From Pseudomonas sp. B21-028 (GTDB taxonomy: Bacteria > Pseudomonadota > Gammaproteobacteria > Pseudomonadales > Pseudomonadaceae), in assembly GCF_024749045.1 (NCBI RefSeq), contig NZ_CP087184.1:2232001-2296000 (forward strand): DNA of 64,000 nt, given 5' to 3'. The position numbers were made by a program, and so were the translations under genes. Shown piece after piece: positions 49,515 to 58,543 of the stretch. The notes beneath the pieces are model-generated. The model ran no database searches, was not told the DNA's origin, and was given only the letters and a program-made list of their open reading frames with translations. Numbering within the stretch: the first letter of the stretch is position 1; each line of letters opens with the position of its first letter.

Positions 49515-49554
49515 TTCTGCATAGGATGGGCATGGATCTGTGCAAAGCATTTCT

Positions 49555-49744
49555 CTGTGGCTAGGGCATTTATCTGTGGTGCGGGGATTTCTCTGTGGCT
49601 AGGGCATTTATCTGTGGTGAGGGGATTTCTCTGTGGCTAGGGGATTTATCTGTGGTGCGGGGATTTCTCTGTGGCTAGGGCATTTATCTGTGGTGAGGGG
49701 ATTTCTCTGTGGCTAGGGGATTTATCTGTGGTGAGGGGATCTAT
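49555..49744. repeat. 19-bp satellite array derived from the type B arm
   Basis: Ten head-to-tail 19-bp units begin at 49555, 49574, 49593, 49612, 49631, 49650, 49669, 49688, 49707 and 49726. Types alternate: CTGTGGCTAGGGCATTTAT and CTGTGGTGAGGGGATTTCT. The last unit abuts the intact type B repeat at 49745, whose left arm is the eleventh unit. Not a CRISPR: there are no unique spacers. Confidence 0.93.
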
Positions 49745-49868
49745 CTGTGGCGAGGGGATTTATCCCCGCTGGGGTGCGTAGCGCCCCCAAAATTCATCTG
49801 CCTCTGCAGTATCAGGCCGAACACAGGGGGCCGCTTCGCGCCCCAGCGGGGATAAATCCCCTCGCCAC
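49745..49868. repeat. Type B palindromic repeat element
   Basis: Complete copy following the satellite: CTGTGGCGAGGGGATTTATC, inner GGGGTGCGTAGCGCCCCC and GGGCCGCTTCGCGCCCC, right arm ATAAATCCCCTCGCCACA. Together with the array it fills the 504-bp gap before the cytochrome gene. Confidence 0.92.
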
Positions 49869-50018
49869 AAGTGCATCATGAAGCTGATATTCCGGTGGCC
49901 GCCCAAGCCCCTTTTCTGGCCCCCAATGACCTCAAGCCGACACGCCGGCGTGCCTTAAGGTGGGAACTGCCAGACCCACAACAAGAATGGCGTACCCATG
50001 CGCCGCCGAGAGGGCCTT

Positions 50019-50390
50019 ATGTCGGCAAGCATTCCTTCTGTCCTGTCTCACATCGCGACCCTCACGCTGCTTGGCGCGCTGCTCGCCGGATGCGGCGAAG
50101 AGACCAAGCCGCCCGCGACCGCGACCGTCAATGCCATGCCCGCCGATGCGGCGCTGGCCCAGGTCTACGACAGCAGCTGCAAGCTCTGTCATGCCAACCC
50201 CGGCGCCGGGGCGCCCCTGACCGGTGACGCGAATGCCTGGGCGCCGCGGTTGGCCCAGGGCGCCGACACCCTGCTGGACCACGCGATCAACGGCTACAAC
50301 GGCATGCCGCCGATGGGCTTGTGCATGCACTGTTCCGAAGAGCAGTTCCTGGCGTTGATCGCCTTCATGTCCGGCCAACAATTTCAGTAG
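50019..50390 (+). CDS. Cytochrome c5-type lipoprotein
   Basis: 123 residues. Lipobox LLAGC at Cys25, then an acidic/proline linker and a c-type heme site C54-K-L-C57-H58. Axial Met candidates are Met97 and Met100 in GMPPMG, and a Cys102/Cys105 pair follows as in cytochrome c5. It would sit in the periplasm anchored to a membrane and accept electrons. ATG 50019 has GAGAGG upstream. First of three exported-protein genes; the FAD oxidase starts 14 bases after its stop. Confidence 0.9.
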   Translation: MSASIPSVLSHIATLTLLGALLAGCGEETKPPATATVNAMPADAALAQVYDSSCKLCHANPGAGAPLTGDANAWAPRLAQGADTLLDHAINGYNGMPPMGLCMHCSEEQFLALIAFMSGQQFQ

Positions 50391-50403
50391 CGGAGGCATG
50401 ACG

Positions 50404-51792
50404 ATGGACTACTCACGACGCCAGTGGCTGCAGCGGGCCGGTGTGGTTGCCGCGTTCACGGCGCTCGGCGGCCAGGGCGCCGTGGCCGACCTGATGCGTG
50501 CGCCGCGCTTGATCCCGTGGCGCAACTGGTCCGGTGCACAGAGTTGCCTGCCGGCCGCGCGCCTGGCGCCCAAAGACCTCGACGAACTGGTGCAAGTGAT
50601 AACCCGCGCCGAAGGGCGGATCCGTCCGGTGGGTTCCGGTCATTCCTTCAGCGCCTTAGTGCCCACCGATGGAACCTTGCTGTCCCTGAGTTTTTTCAAC
50701 GGCCTGTTGGATCATGACGCGGCCAGCCTGCAAGCCGAGTTCGGCGGCGGCACGCCGATGTCGCGCATGGGCCCGGCGCTCAAAGCCATCGGCCAGGCAT
50801 TGCCGAACATGGCCGACGTGGACTATCAGACCCTGGCCGGCGCCATCGCCACCTCGACCCACGGCACCGGCAAAGCCTTCGGCTCGTATGCCTCCCAAGT
50901 CGTCGGCCTGCAACTGGTGACGGCCAGCGGCGAGGTGCTCGATTGTGATGCCAACCGCCATCCCGAAGTGTTCAAGGCGGGGCGTGTGTCGCTCGGAGCG
51001 CTGGGGTTGGTGACCCGTGTGCGCTTGCAGAACCGCGCCGCCTATCGGTTGCGCGAGCGCCAATGGGTGGCGAAAACCGAAGAGTTGCTGGAAGACGTGG
51101 AAACCAATACCCGGGACAACCAGCACTGGGAAATGCAGGTGGTCACCCACTCCGACTATGCGTTGTCGATCACCCTGAACGAAACCACCGATCCGGCCAC
51201 GCCGCCCATCAGTCCCGAGGAGGAGGGCGGCAACGAATTTGTCACCCTGATCGAGAAACTCGACAAGTACGGCAGCGACTTTCCGGCGATCCGTCGATCG
51301 TTGCTCAACACCCTGCGACTGGTGGCCGACTTCGACGACCGGGTCGGTGATTCCCATGACATCTACGCCAACGCCCGCACCGTGCGTTTCAATGAAATGG
51401 AGTATTCCGTGCCGGCCGAGCAGGGGCCGGCGTGCCTGCGGGAGATCCTCGCGCTGATCCGCGACAAGAACCTGCGGAGCTGGTTTCCCATCGAATATCG
51501 CTACGTGAAGGCCGACGACATCGCCTTGAGCATGTTCGAAGGACGGGACTGTTGTTCGATCTCCGTCCACCAGCATTACCAGATGGACCACCACAATTTC
51601 TTCGCCGCCATCGAGCCGATCTTCTGGAAATACCAGGGCCGACCGCACTGGGGGAAATTGCACTCGCTGAACGCCAGGGCACTGCAGGCACTGTACCCGC
51701 GCTGGAACGAATTCACCCAGGTGCGCCAGGCCCTGGATCCCTCTGGGAAGTTTCTGAACGGGCATCTTTCAACGATCCTGGGGGTGAGCTGA
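50404..51792 (+). CDS. Tat-exported FAD-linked lactone/sugar oxidase
   Basis: 462 residues. Twin-arginine signal S-R-R-Q-W-L-Q at residues 4-10 followed by a hydrophobic run to about 30. The PCMH-type FAD domain has GSGHSFS; His80 is the candidate for covalent flavin. The C-terminal ALO domain has PHWGKLHSL and ends PSGKFLNGHLSTILGVS, matching aldonolactone/alditol oxidases. ATG 50404 is preferred over 50398 for ribosome spacing. Its electrons could go to the neighbouring cytochrome c5 protein. Confidence 0.9.
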   Translation: MDYSRRQWLQRAGVVAAFTALGGQGAVADLMRAPRLIPWRNWSGAQSCLPAARLAPKDLDELVQVITRAEGRIRPVGSGHSFSALVPTDGTLLSLSFFNGLLDHDAASLQAEFGGGTPMSRMGPALKAIGQALPNMADVDYQTLAGAIATSTHGTGKAFGSYASQVVGLQLVTASGEVLDCDANRHPEVFKAGRVSLGALGLVTRVRLQNRAAYRLRERQWVAKTEELLEDVETNTRDNQHWEMQVVTHSDYALSITLNETTDPATPPISPEEEGGNEFVTLIEKLDKYGSDFPAIRRSLLNTLRLVADFDDRVGDSHDIYANARTVRFNEMEYSVPAEQGPACLREILALIRDKNLRSWFPIEYRYVKADDIALSMFEGRDCCSISVHQHYQMDHHNFFAAIEPIFWKYQGRPHWGKLHSLNARALQALYPRWNEFTQVRQALDPSGKFLNGHLSTILGVS

Positions 51793-53074
51793 TGGCTTTC
51801 AATCGTCGTGGTTTGCTGAAGGGCACGTTGGGCGCCGGGGTGTTGCTGGCCGGTGTCGGGGCCTGGCTGCGGCCGGAGGACCGGGGCGGACCATACAGTG
51901 ATTATTTTCGTCAATTGAACCGCGAGCTCAAGGCCCACGGCCCCATGCGCCCGGTGATGCTGATCGACCTGGATCGCCTCGATCACAACATCGATGTAGT
52001 GAAGGCTTCGGTCCGGCGCGCGGGCAAGCAGTTGCGACTGGTGGAGAAGTCCCTGCCTTCGCCCCAGTTGCTGAAATACATCGGCGAGCGGGCCGAGACC
52101 CGGCGGTTGATGTCGTTTCACCAGCCGTTTCTCAACTACGATGCAATGCAGTTCCCCGATGCCGATATCCTGCTGGGCAAACCGCTGCCGGTGCGTTCCG
52201 CCGAGCTGTTCTATCAGCTTCACAAAGGGCCGTTCGACCCGTCGCGTCAGTTGCAGTGGCTGCTGGATACCCCGAGCGTGTCCAGCAATACCGGGCCCTG
52301 GCCCAAGGGCTGGGCACGTGCATGCGAGTCAACATCGAACTGGACGTCGGCTTGCACCGGGGCGGAGTGGCCGACGACGCGGCTCTAGACGCGATGCTCA
52401 AGCTGATTCGTGCCCATCCGGCGCAACTGGAGTTCGCCGGTTTCATGGGCTATGACCCGTTCGTGGGCATGGGCGTGCCGGAGCTGTTGGCAAGCCCTGA
52501 AACACTGCTGGCGCGGGTCATGGCGATCTACACCGCACGGGTGGATTTCGTCCGGTTGCACTACCCCGACCTGTGGCGTCCGGGCCTGACCCTCAACACC
52601 GCGGGCAGCCCCAGTTATCGTCTGCATGAACAGGAACGCCTGAGTAGCGAAGTGTCGGTGGGCACGGCCATGCTCAAGCCCAGTCATTACGATTTGCCTT
52701 CCTTGAGCGAGCATGTGCCGGCGGCCTACATTGCGACCCCGGTGCTCAAGCGTACCGGCGCGGTGAACATTCCGGCGCTGGACGACAAGTCGCGGATTTT
52801 TTCCTGGTGGGATGTGAACCAGCGCGAGACGTTCTTCCTCTACGGTGGCAACTGGATGGCCGATTTCGAATCGCCACCCGGCCTGAAGAGCAACAGTCTC
52901 TATGGCCGCAGCTCCAACCAGGAAATGGCCAACGGCTCCGAGGCGGTGGGGCTGGCGGTGGAGGACCAAGTGTTCCTGAGGCCGACCCAGGTCGAGTCGG
53001 TGCTGTTGCAGTTCGGTGATCTGCTGGCGGTGCGCGGGGGGCGGATTGTCGAGACGTGGCCGGTCTATGGTTGA
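51792..53074 (+). pseudogene. Tat-exported alanine-racemase-fold/DSD1-like protein, frameshifted
   Basis: The start codon overlaps the upstream stop (ATG at 51792). The first frame encodes a twin-Arg signal (RRGLLKGTLGAGVLLAGVGA), a fold-III PLP barrel start (PVMLIDLDRLDHNIDVVK) and continues to LLDTP near 52270. It then shifts: the continuation ERVQQYRALAQGLGTCMRVN lies in the +1-shifted frame and runs to 53074. One base appears to be missing in ACCCCGAGCG at 52268-52277. Restoring it gives about 427 residues. Either a real pseudogene or a sequencing error. Confidence 0.85.
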
Positions 53075-53109
53075 TCGGGGCAACACAAAGTTATGGAAAA
53101 AGGATTACC

Positions 53110-53243
53110 TGTGGCGAGGGGATTTATCCCCGTTGGGCTGCACAGCAGCCCCATCGCCCAGTCGACTCAATCTGCCTGACACACCGAGTTGGATGGTTTT
53201 AGGGCTGCTGTGCAGCCCAGCGGGGATAAATCCCCTCGCCACA
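53110..53243. repeat. Type B palindromic repeat element
   Basis: Complete copy with inner arms GGGCTGCACAGCAGCCC and GGGCTGCTGTGCAGCCC; again both sides changed together. Between convergent pseudogene and SphA-like gene. Confidence 0.92.
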
Positions 53244-53262
53244 GGTGCGGTGAAGGAGGCGC

Positions 53263-54207
53263 TTATAACTCAAACGGAATACTCAATTTTGCCCAGAGCA
53301 TCTCGCCTTCGGGGCGGTTCTCCACGTCGAATTCCTTGGCCCAGCGAACCTCGGCGCTGGCGTACTTGAGGAAGGTCAAGTGCAGCGCCGGGCCGATGGC
53401 GAAGACCTGGCCGCGCACGCCATCGTTCACGTCCTGTCCGGCGAATTGCACAGTGTGGCCGAACTGTTTGTCATCGGTGGTCTGCTTGAGGTAGTAGCCG
53501 TTGAACCCCACCCTCAGGTTGTCGGTCAGCCGGTAGCTGGCGGAATAATCGAAGTGGAAAATCTGCCCCGAGCGGTAGTCGGTGTCCTTGTTCTTCTGGT
53601 TGAAGCTGTAGGTGGTTTTCATCGACACCTCGGTGTTTTCCGTGGGCAGCCAGGTGAAGGAAAACAGCGGCTTGTAGGTGTAGAAATTGTTGCTGGTGTT
53701 GGCCAGTCGATCGGAGCTGTATTCACCGGTGGGCACGGTGATTTCCACGGCGGCGGCCAGGGTCAGGTTCTTGCCCATGTCCCAGAGCACAATGGGGGAG
53801 ATGGTGGTATCGCCCATGCCTTCGCGGGTGTCGCTCATGCCGAACAGCGCGACTTCCTGCTTGATCCAGGGCTGGGCGACATAGATTCCCAGGCGCCCGC
53901 CGGCGAATCGCAGCGGACTCAGGTAGTCGATGCGCGGAATCACCGCCGTGGATTCGATCTCCACCCCCGGCACCTTGCCGCCCAACGAGCTGATGTTGAA
54001 TGTCCGGGCTTTGTAATGGTTGTAGTAGAGGTTGAACGCGACCATGTTGTCCGGAAGGCTGTCGACTTCCAGTGGCAACACGAAGAAGCCGTCGGTGCCG
54101 GGGCCGATGTTGTCGACTCCGTTCTCGGTGGCGAGGGCGGGTAGCGCGCAACCGCAGGCCAGGCCCAGGGTCATTTGCAAGGCGAACGTCGTGCGGATCG
54201 GGTTCAT
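53263..54207 (-). CDS. SphA-like outer membrane protein (Phenol_MetA_deg family)
   Basis: 314 residues with a signal peptide (ALQMTLGLACGCALPALA). The rest alternates aromatic and polar residues as in a beta barrel, ending in Leu after SIPFE, with MGDTTISPIVLWDMGKNLT as a family-like segment. Such proteins may take up hydrophobic or aromatic substrates. It is divergent from an AraC regulator, the arrangement seen for sphA-type genes. Confidence 0.82.
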   Translation of the reverse strand: MNPIRTTFALQMTLGLACGCALPALATENGVDNIGPGTDGFFVLPLEVDSLPDNMVAFNLYYNHYKARTFNISSLGGKVPGVEIESTAVIPRIDYLSPLRFAGGRLGIYVAQPWIKQEVALFGMSDTREGMGDTTISPIVLWDMGKNLTLAAAVEITVPTGEYSSDRLANTSNNFYTYKPLFSFTWLPTENTEVSMKTTYSFNQKNKDTDYRSGQIFHFDYSASYRLTDNLRVGFNGYYLKQTTDDKQFGHTVQFAGQDVNDGVRGQVFAIGPALHLTFLKYASAEVRWAKEFDVENRPEGEMLWAKLSIPFEL

Positions 54208-54412
54208 GTGAGGCGCTCATTATTATTGTTGGAGGTACACCGAAGGTCCGAGCCATACAAATAAGCCGTTCGCGGCCGGCAGGGCAGGGTATTGGCGGCC
54301 ACACAGGGGACTTGGGCGGCCAGATTTCGCATCCCTCTTCCCATGGGGACATGCTAACGTTTATGAAACAACCGGTTACAAAAACGCCGCCTAACGTGCC
54401 CCGGAACCCGCC

Positions 54413-55453
54413 ATGCAGATGAAAGTCATCGACCCCACCTATGAGCTGGCGCTGGTTTCGCCATTCCTGCTGCAAACCCTGGCCGAAGTCGTGGCGGACA
54501 AAGGTTTCGACGCCGCCAGCCTGTGTCGTGGCCTGGGGTTCGGCCTCGATGATCTGCAGGATCCCGCCCAGCGCATTTCCCATCGCCAGGCCGTGGTCAT
54601 GATTCAACGGGCACTCAGATTGTTGCCGGACCAGGGCCTTGGGCTGTGGGTCGGCGACCGCAACGTGCTCGGCACCCTGGGTCTGCTGGGGCATGTGTTG
54701 TCGCTGTGCGAAACCCTGCGCGATGCCTTCGCCCTGGGGATCCGTTACCAGCACACCACCGGCGGCATCGCCGTGACCAGTGTCGAAGAGACTGCTGAGC
54801 GGATCATGGTCGACGCGACCTGCCGCTTGCCCTTCGCCGAGGTCCAGGTGTTTGCGGTCGAAGAGTTCTTCGCCAGTCTGATGGTATATGGGCGAGCGCT
54901 GGCGGGCCCGGATTTCAGGCCTCAGGCCGTGGAGTTCATGCACGCGGCGCCGTCCTACGCCCTGGAGTATCAACGGATCCTGGGACCGGATGTGCGCTTC
55001 GGTTGCCGATACAACCGCATGCTGATCGATGTCCGCTGGCTGGACGTGCGCCTGCCCAATCATCACCCGCTGGCCCTGCGTCAGGCATTGGCCTTGCTGG
55101 ACCAGGAAGCGGCCGAGGTCCATCAGAAGATCGACCTGATCCAGGCGGTGGAGCGGGCGATTGCCCGGGACCTGACCCGGGGCAGCCACATCGAGAAAAT
55201 CGCCGGCGACCTCAACATGAGCAGCCGCACCCTGCGACGGCGCCTGACCGAGCACAACCTGACGTTCGAGGCCCTGCTCGAACAGGTGCGTCGCGGCCGG
55301 ACGCTGAGCTTGCTGGCCAACCCCGAGCTGTCCATCGAGCGCATCACCGAAGAGGTCGGCTACAGCGATGTGCGCAGTTTCCGCCGGGCCTTCCGACGCT
55401 GGACCGGCATGAGCCCCAGCGCGTTTCGCAGCGAGGGCGTCGACGCTCGCTAA
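54413..55453 (+). CDS. AraC family regulator (OruR-like)
   Basis: 346 residues. Residues 1-190 are the ligand domain of the arabinose-binding-like N-terminal family. The C-terminus carries two HTHs, GDLNMSSRTLRRRLTEHN and VGYSDVRSFRRAFRRWTGMSPSAFR. Divergent from the SphA-like gene with 205 bp between starts; likely activates it. Met 54413 or 54419 are both possible starts. Confidence 0.9.
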   Translation: MQMKVIDPTYELALVSPFLLQTLAEVVADKGFDAASLCRGLGFGLDDLQDPAQRISHRQAVVMIQRALRLLPDQGLGLWVGDRNVLGTLGLLGHVLSLCETLRDAFALGIRYQHTTGGIAVTSVEETAERIMVDATCRLPFAEVQVFAVEEFFASLMVYGRALAGPDFRPQAVEFMHAAPSYALEYQRILGPDVRFGCRYNRMLIDVRWLDVRLPNHHPLALRQALALLDQEAAEVHQKIDLIQAVERAIARDLTRGSHIEKIAGDLNMSSRTLRRRLTEHNLTFEALLEQVRRGRTLSLLANPELSIERITEEVGYSDVRSFRRAFRRWTGMSPSAFRSEGVDAR

Positions 55454-55510
55454 TCTAAGGTTATGTCCAAACAGTATTTCTCATGCCTTGGACGGTTTCC
55501 CTAAGATCAC

Positions 55511-55528
55511 GTCATAACTCGTTATGAC
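55511..55528. promoter_or_regulatory. Perfect palindrome, candidate GntR operator
   Basis: GTCATAAC TC GTTATGAC has 8-bp arms with a two-base core. It lies just upstream of the GntR/UTRA gene start at 55543 and would sit on or next to its promoter. The HutC subfamily binds similar short palindromes. An adjacent GTGATCC may be part of the promoter. Confidence 0.65.
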
Positions 55529-55542
55529 AAGTGATCCAGCCC

Positions 55543-56295
55543 ATGTCCGACAATGTACTTGCCCTTAGCAGCGTTCCGCTGCACACCCAACTGCGTGACG
55601 TGTTGCGCGCCCGCATCCTCGACGGTGAATACCCCCAGGGCAGCCAGATGCCTTCGGAAAGCGAGCTCGGTACGCTGTTTCGCGTGAGCCGTATCACCGT
55701 GCGCCAGGCCCTCGGCGATCTGCAGAAGGAAGGGCTGATTTTCAAGATCCACGGCAAAGGCACCTTCGTCGCCAAGCCCAAGACGTTCCAGAACGTCAGC
55801 ACTCTCCAGGGCCTGGCCGAATCCATGACCGGGCGCGGCTTCGAGGTGATCAACCGCTTGCGCAGTTTCAAATTCATTCCGGCGGATAAACAAGTGGCCG
55901 AGCGCCTGGGCTTGGTCGAAGGGGAGCCGGTGGCGCAGATCAAGCGGGTGCGACTGATCAATCGCGAGCCGGTGTCCCTGGAAATCACTTACCTGCCCAA
56001 GGCCCTTGGCGAACGCCTGGAAAAAGCCGACCTGGTGACCCGCGACATTTTCCTGATCCTGGAAAACGACTGTGCCTTGACCCTGGGGCACGCCGACCTT
56101 GCCATCGATGCGGTGCTGGCTGACAGCGATTTGACCCAGGCCCTGGAGGTCGAGCCGGGATCGCCGATCATGCGCATCGAGCGCCTGACCCACGACGCCG
56201 ATGGCCGGCCATTGGACTTCGAACACCTCTATTACCGCGGCGATGCTTTCCAGTACCGCTTGCGGATCGACCGGCAAAAAGGGACACAAGCATGA
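55543..56295 (+). CDS. GntR/UTRA (HutC-subfamily) regulator
   Basis: 250 residues: winged helix 10-75 (PSESELGTLFRVSRITVRQALG) and UTRA domain from about 90 to 245 (VAQIKRVRLINREPVSLEITYLP and IMRIERLTHDADGRPL). Met 55543 is favoured; GTG 55531 is in frame. Its last four bases overlap the start of the flavoprotein gene (ATGA), so it is the first gene of the operon it probably controls. Ligand unknown. Confidence 0.9.
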   Translation: MSDNVLALSSVPLHTQLRDVLRARILDGEYPQGSQMPSESELGTLFRVSRITVRQALGDLQKEGLIFKIHGKGTFVAKPKTFQNVSTLQGLAESMTGRGFEVINRLRSFKFIPADKQVAERLGLVEGEPVAQIKRVRLINREPVSLEITYLPKALGERLEKADLVTRDIFLILENDCALTLGHADLAIDAVLADSDLTQALEVEPGSPIMRIERLTHDADGRPLDFEHLYYRGDAFQYRLRIDRQKGTQA

Positions 56296-58037
56296 CCGAC
56301 AGCGCTGTGACTGGAAGCATTTTGGAACAGGAATACGACATCGTCGTCATCGGCGGCGGCACGGCCGGACCCATGGCGGCGATCAAGGCCAAAGAGCGCA
56401 ACCGCGATTTGCGCGTGCTGCTGGTGGACAAGGCCAACGTCAAACGCAGCGGCGCCATCAGCATGGGCATGGATGGCTTGAACAACGCGATCATTCCCGG
56501 CCATTCGACCCCCGAGCAGTACACCAAGGAAATCACCATCGCCAACGACGGCATCGTCAACCAGGCGGCGGTGTACGCCTATGCGACCCACAGTTTCGAA
56601 ACCCTCTCGCAACTGGACCGCTGGGGCGTGAAGTTCGAGAAGGACGAAACCGGCGACTATGCGGTGAAGAAGGTCCATCACATGGGCGCCTATGTGTTGC
56701 CGATGCCGGAAGGGCACGACATCAAGAAAGTCCTCTATCGCCAGTTGAAGCGGGCGCGGGTGAGTATCACCAATCGGCTGGTCTGCACCCGCTTACTGAC
56801 GGATGCCGAGGGTGCGGTGAACGGCGTCATGGGCTTCGATTGCCGCACCGCCGACTTCCATGTGATCAGGGCCAAGGCGGTCATTTTGTGCTGCGGTGCG
56901 GCGGGTCGCCTGGGCTTGCCGAGTTCCGGCTACCTGATGGGCACTTATGAGAACCCCACCAATGCCGGGGACGGCTATGCCATGGCCTACCATGCCGGTG
57001 CCGAGCTGGCGAACCTGGAATGCTTCCAGATCAACCCGTTGATCAAGGATTACAACGGCCCGGCCTGCGCCTACGTCACGGGCCCCCTGGGTGGCTACAC
57101 CGCCAACAACAAGGGCGAGCGCTTCATCGAGTGCGACTACTGGAGCGGGCAGATGATGTGGGAGTTCCACCAGGAACTCGAGGGCGGCAATGGCCCGGTA
57201 TTCCTCAAGCTCGATCACCTGGCCGAGGAAACCATCCAGAACATCGAGGACATCCTGCACAGCAACGAGCGGCCCAGCCGCGGCCAGTTCCACGCCAACC
57301 GCGGCACCGACTACCGCACGCAGATGGTGGAAATGCACATCTCCGAAATCGGCTTCTGCAGCGGCCATTCGGCCTCGGGCGTGTGGGTGAACGAGCGGGC
57401 CGAGACGTCGGTCAAGGGCCTGTACTCGGCCGGCGACATGGCGGCGGTGCCGCACAACTACATGCTCGGGGCGTTCACCTACGGCTGGTTTGCCGGCCAC
57501 AACGCGGCGGATTTCGTGGCCGGAAGGGATTTTTCGGCGCTGGATGCCGCTCAGATCGAACGGGAAAAGGCCCGCGTCTACGCACCGCTTACGCGCGAAC
57601 ACGGCCTGCCGCCAGCCCAGGTGGAATACAAGCTGCGGCGCTTCGTCAACGATTACCTGCAACCGCCGAAGGTCACTAAAAAGATGCAGATCGGCCTGCA
57701 ACGCTTCAGCGATATCCAGCGCGACCTGGATCAGATCAAGGCCCACAACGCTCACGAGCTGATGCGCGCCATGGAGGTCAGTGTGATCCGCGACTGTGCC
57801 GAAATGGCCGCCCGGGCCTCGCTGTTTCGTGCCGAAAGCCGTTGGGGGCTTTACCACTATCGGGTCGATCACCCGCAACGCAACGACAGTGAGTGGTTTT
57901 GCCATTGTCACCTGAAGAAGGGCGACGACGGCGTGATGACTTCCTTCAAGAAAGCGGTCGAGCCCTACATCATCGCCCTCGATGCCGACGAACTGCAGGC
58001 TTACGAGCGGCTGCGGGTCGGCGCCGACGCGGCGTGA
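56292..58037 (+). CDS. AprA/FrdA-like FAD flavoprotein
   Basis: 581 residues. FAD-binding GGGTAGPMAAIKAKE at the N-terminus, an insert domain, then the second FAD loop LYSAGDMAAV, and a C-terminal helical domain. The arrangement resembles adenylylsulfate reductase alpha and fumarate reductase, but it is shorter than AprA (about 620-660). The small ferredoxin follows within 24 bases, as aprB follows aprA. No membrane anchor or heme gene is nearby, so it is not a respiratory succinate dehydrogenase. Substrate unknown. Confidence 0.88.
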   Translation: MTDSAVTGSILEQEYDIVVIGGGTAGPMAAIKAKERNRDLRVLLVDKANVKRSGAISMGMDGLNNAIIPGHSTPEQYTKEITIANDGIVNQAAVYAYATHSFETLSQLDRWGVKFEKDETGDYAVKKVHHMGAYVLPMPEGHDIKKVLYRQLKRARVSITNRLVCTRLLTDAEGAVNGVMGFDCRTADFHVIRAKAVILCCGAAGRLGLPSSGYLMGTYENPTNAGDGYAMAYHAGAELANLECFQINPLIKDYNGPACAYVTGPLGGYTANNKGERFIECDYWSGQMMWEFHQELEGGNGPVFLKLDHLAEETIQNIEDILHSNERPSRGQFHANRGTDYRTQMVEMHISEIGFCSGHSASGVWVNERAETSVKGLYSAGDMAAVPHNYMLGAFTYGWFAGHNAADFVAGRDFSALDAAQIEREKARVYAPLTREHGLPPAQVEYKLRRFVNDYLQPPKVTKKMQIGLQRFSDIQRDLDQIKAHNAHELMRAMEVSVIRDCAEMAARASLFRAESRWGLYHYRVDHPQRNDSEWFCHCHLKKGDDGVMTSFKKAVEPYIIALDADELQAYERLRVGADAA

Positions 58038-58061
58038 ACCGTCCAATCAGAGAGAACGCCC

Positions 58062-58307
58062 ATGGCTTATCAACCCCAGGAAATCTTCTTCCGCTCCAAT
58101 GCCCCCGTCACCGTGGACGAGGACAAGTGCATCGCCCACAAGGGTTGCACCGTATGTGTCGATGTCTGCCCCATGGACCTGCTGGCGATCAACCCGGCCA
58201 CCCAGAAGGCCTACATGGCATTCGACGAATGCTGGTACTGCATGCCGTGCGAAAAGGACTGCCCGACTGGTGCCGTGAAAGTGGAGATTCCTTACTTACT
58301 GCGCTGA
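58062..58307 (+). CDS. Ferredoxin with two [4Fe-4S] sites
   Basis: 81 residues. First site C-I-A-H-K-G-C-T-V-C-V-D-V-C-P (C-x5-C-x2-C-x3-C, an unusual first spacing). Second site C-W-Y-C-M-P-C-E-K-D-C-P. It corresponds to AprB in position but lacks AprB's extra C-terminal tail. Likely electron-transfer partner of the flavoprotein. Confidence 0.9.
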   Translation: MAYQPQEIFFRSNAPVTVDEDKCIAHKGCTVCVDVCPMDLLAINPATQKAYMAFDECWYCMPCEKDCPTGAVKVEIPYLLR

Positions 58308-58320
58308 CATCAGAACCGCT

Positions 58321-58416
58321 ATCGCGAGCAGGCTCGCTCCCACATGGGATGTGTGGTGTACGCCGAATCTGTGAACGCTGAAGAAAACTGTGGGAGCGAG
58401 CCTGCTCGCGATGGGG
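58321..58416. repeat. Type A REPIN inside the operon
   Basis: Reverse-order arms CGCGAGCAGGCTCGCTCCCA and TGTGGGAGCGAGCCTGCTCG between the ferredoxin stop and the binding-protein gene. It may lower transcription or stabilise the upstream mRNA. Confidence 0.9.
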
Positions 58417-58543
58417 CCAGCCCAGCCACTACAAAGCCATCCGGCCACCCCCGGACGCTTGATCCAAAAACACCCCTCGTTTCCTACCGTGCACAGATCA
58501 CGGCGGAGACGAACCTCCTATACATGATTCGAGGGGAATCCCC

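Noticed and set aside
49555..49744. Possible CRISPR array
   Set aside because: Repeats are contiguous 19-bp units with no unique spacers and no cas genes nearby.
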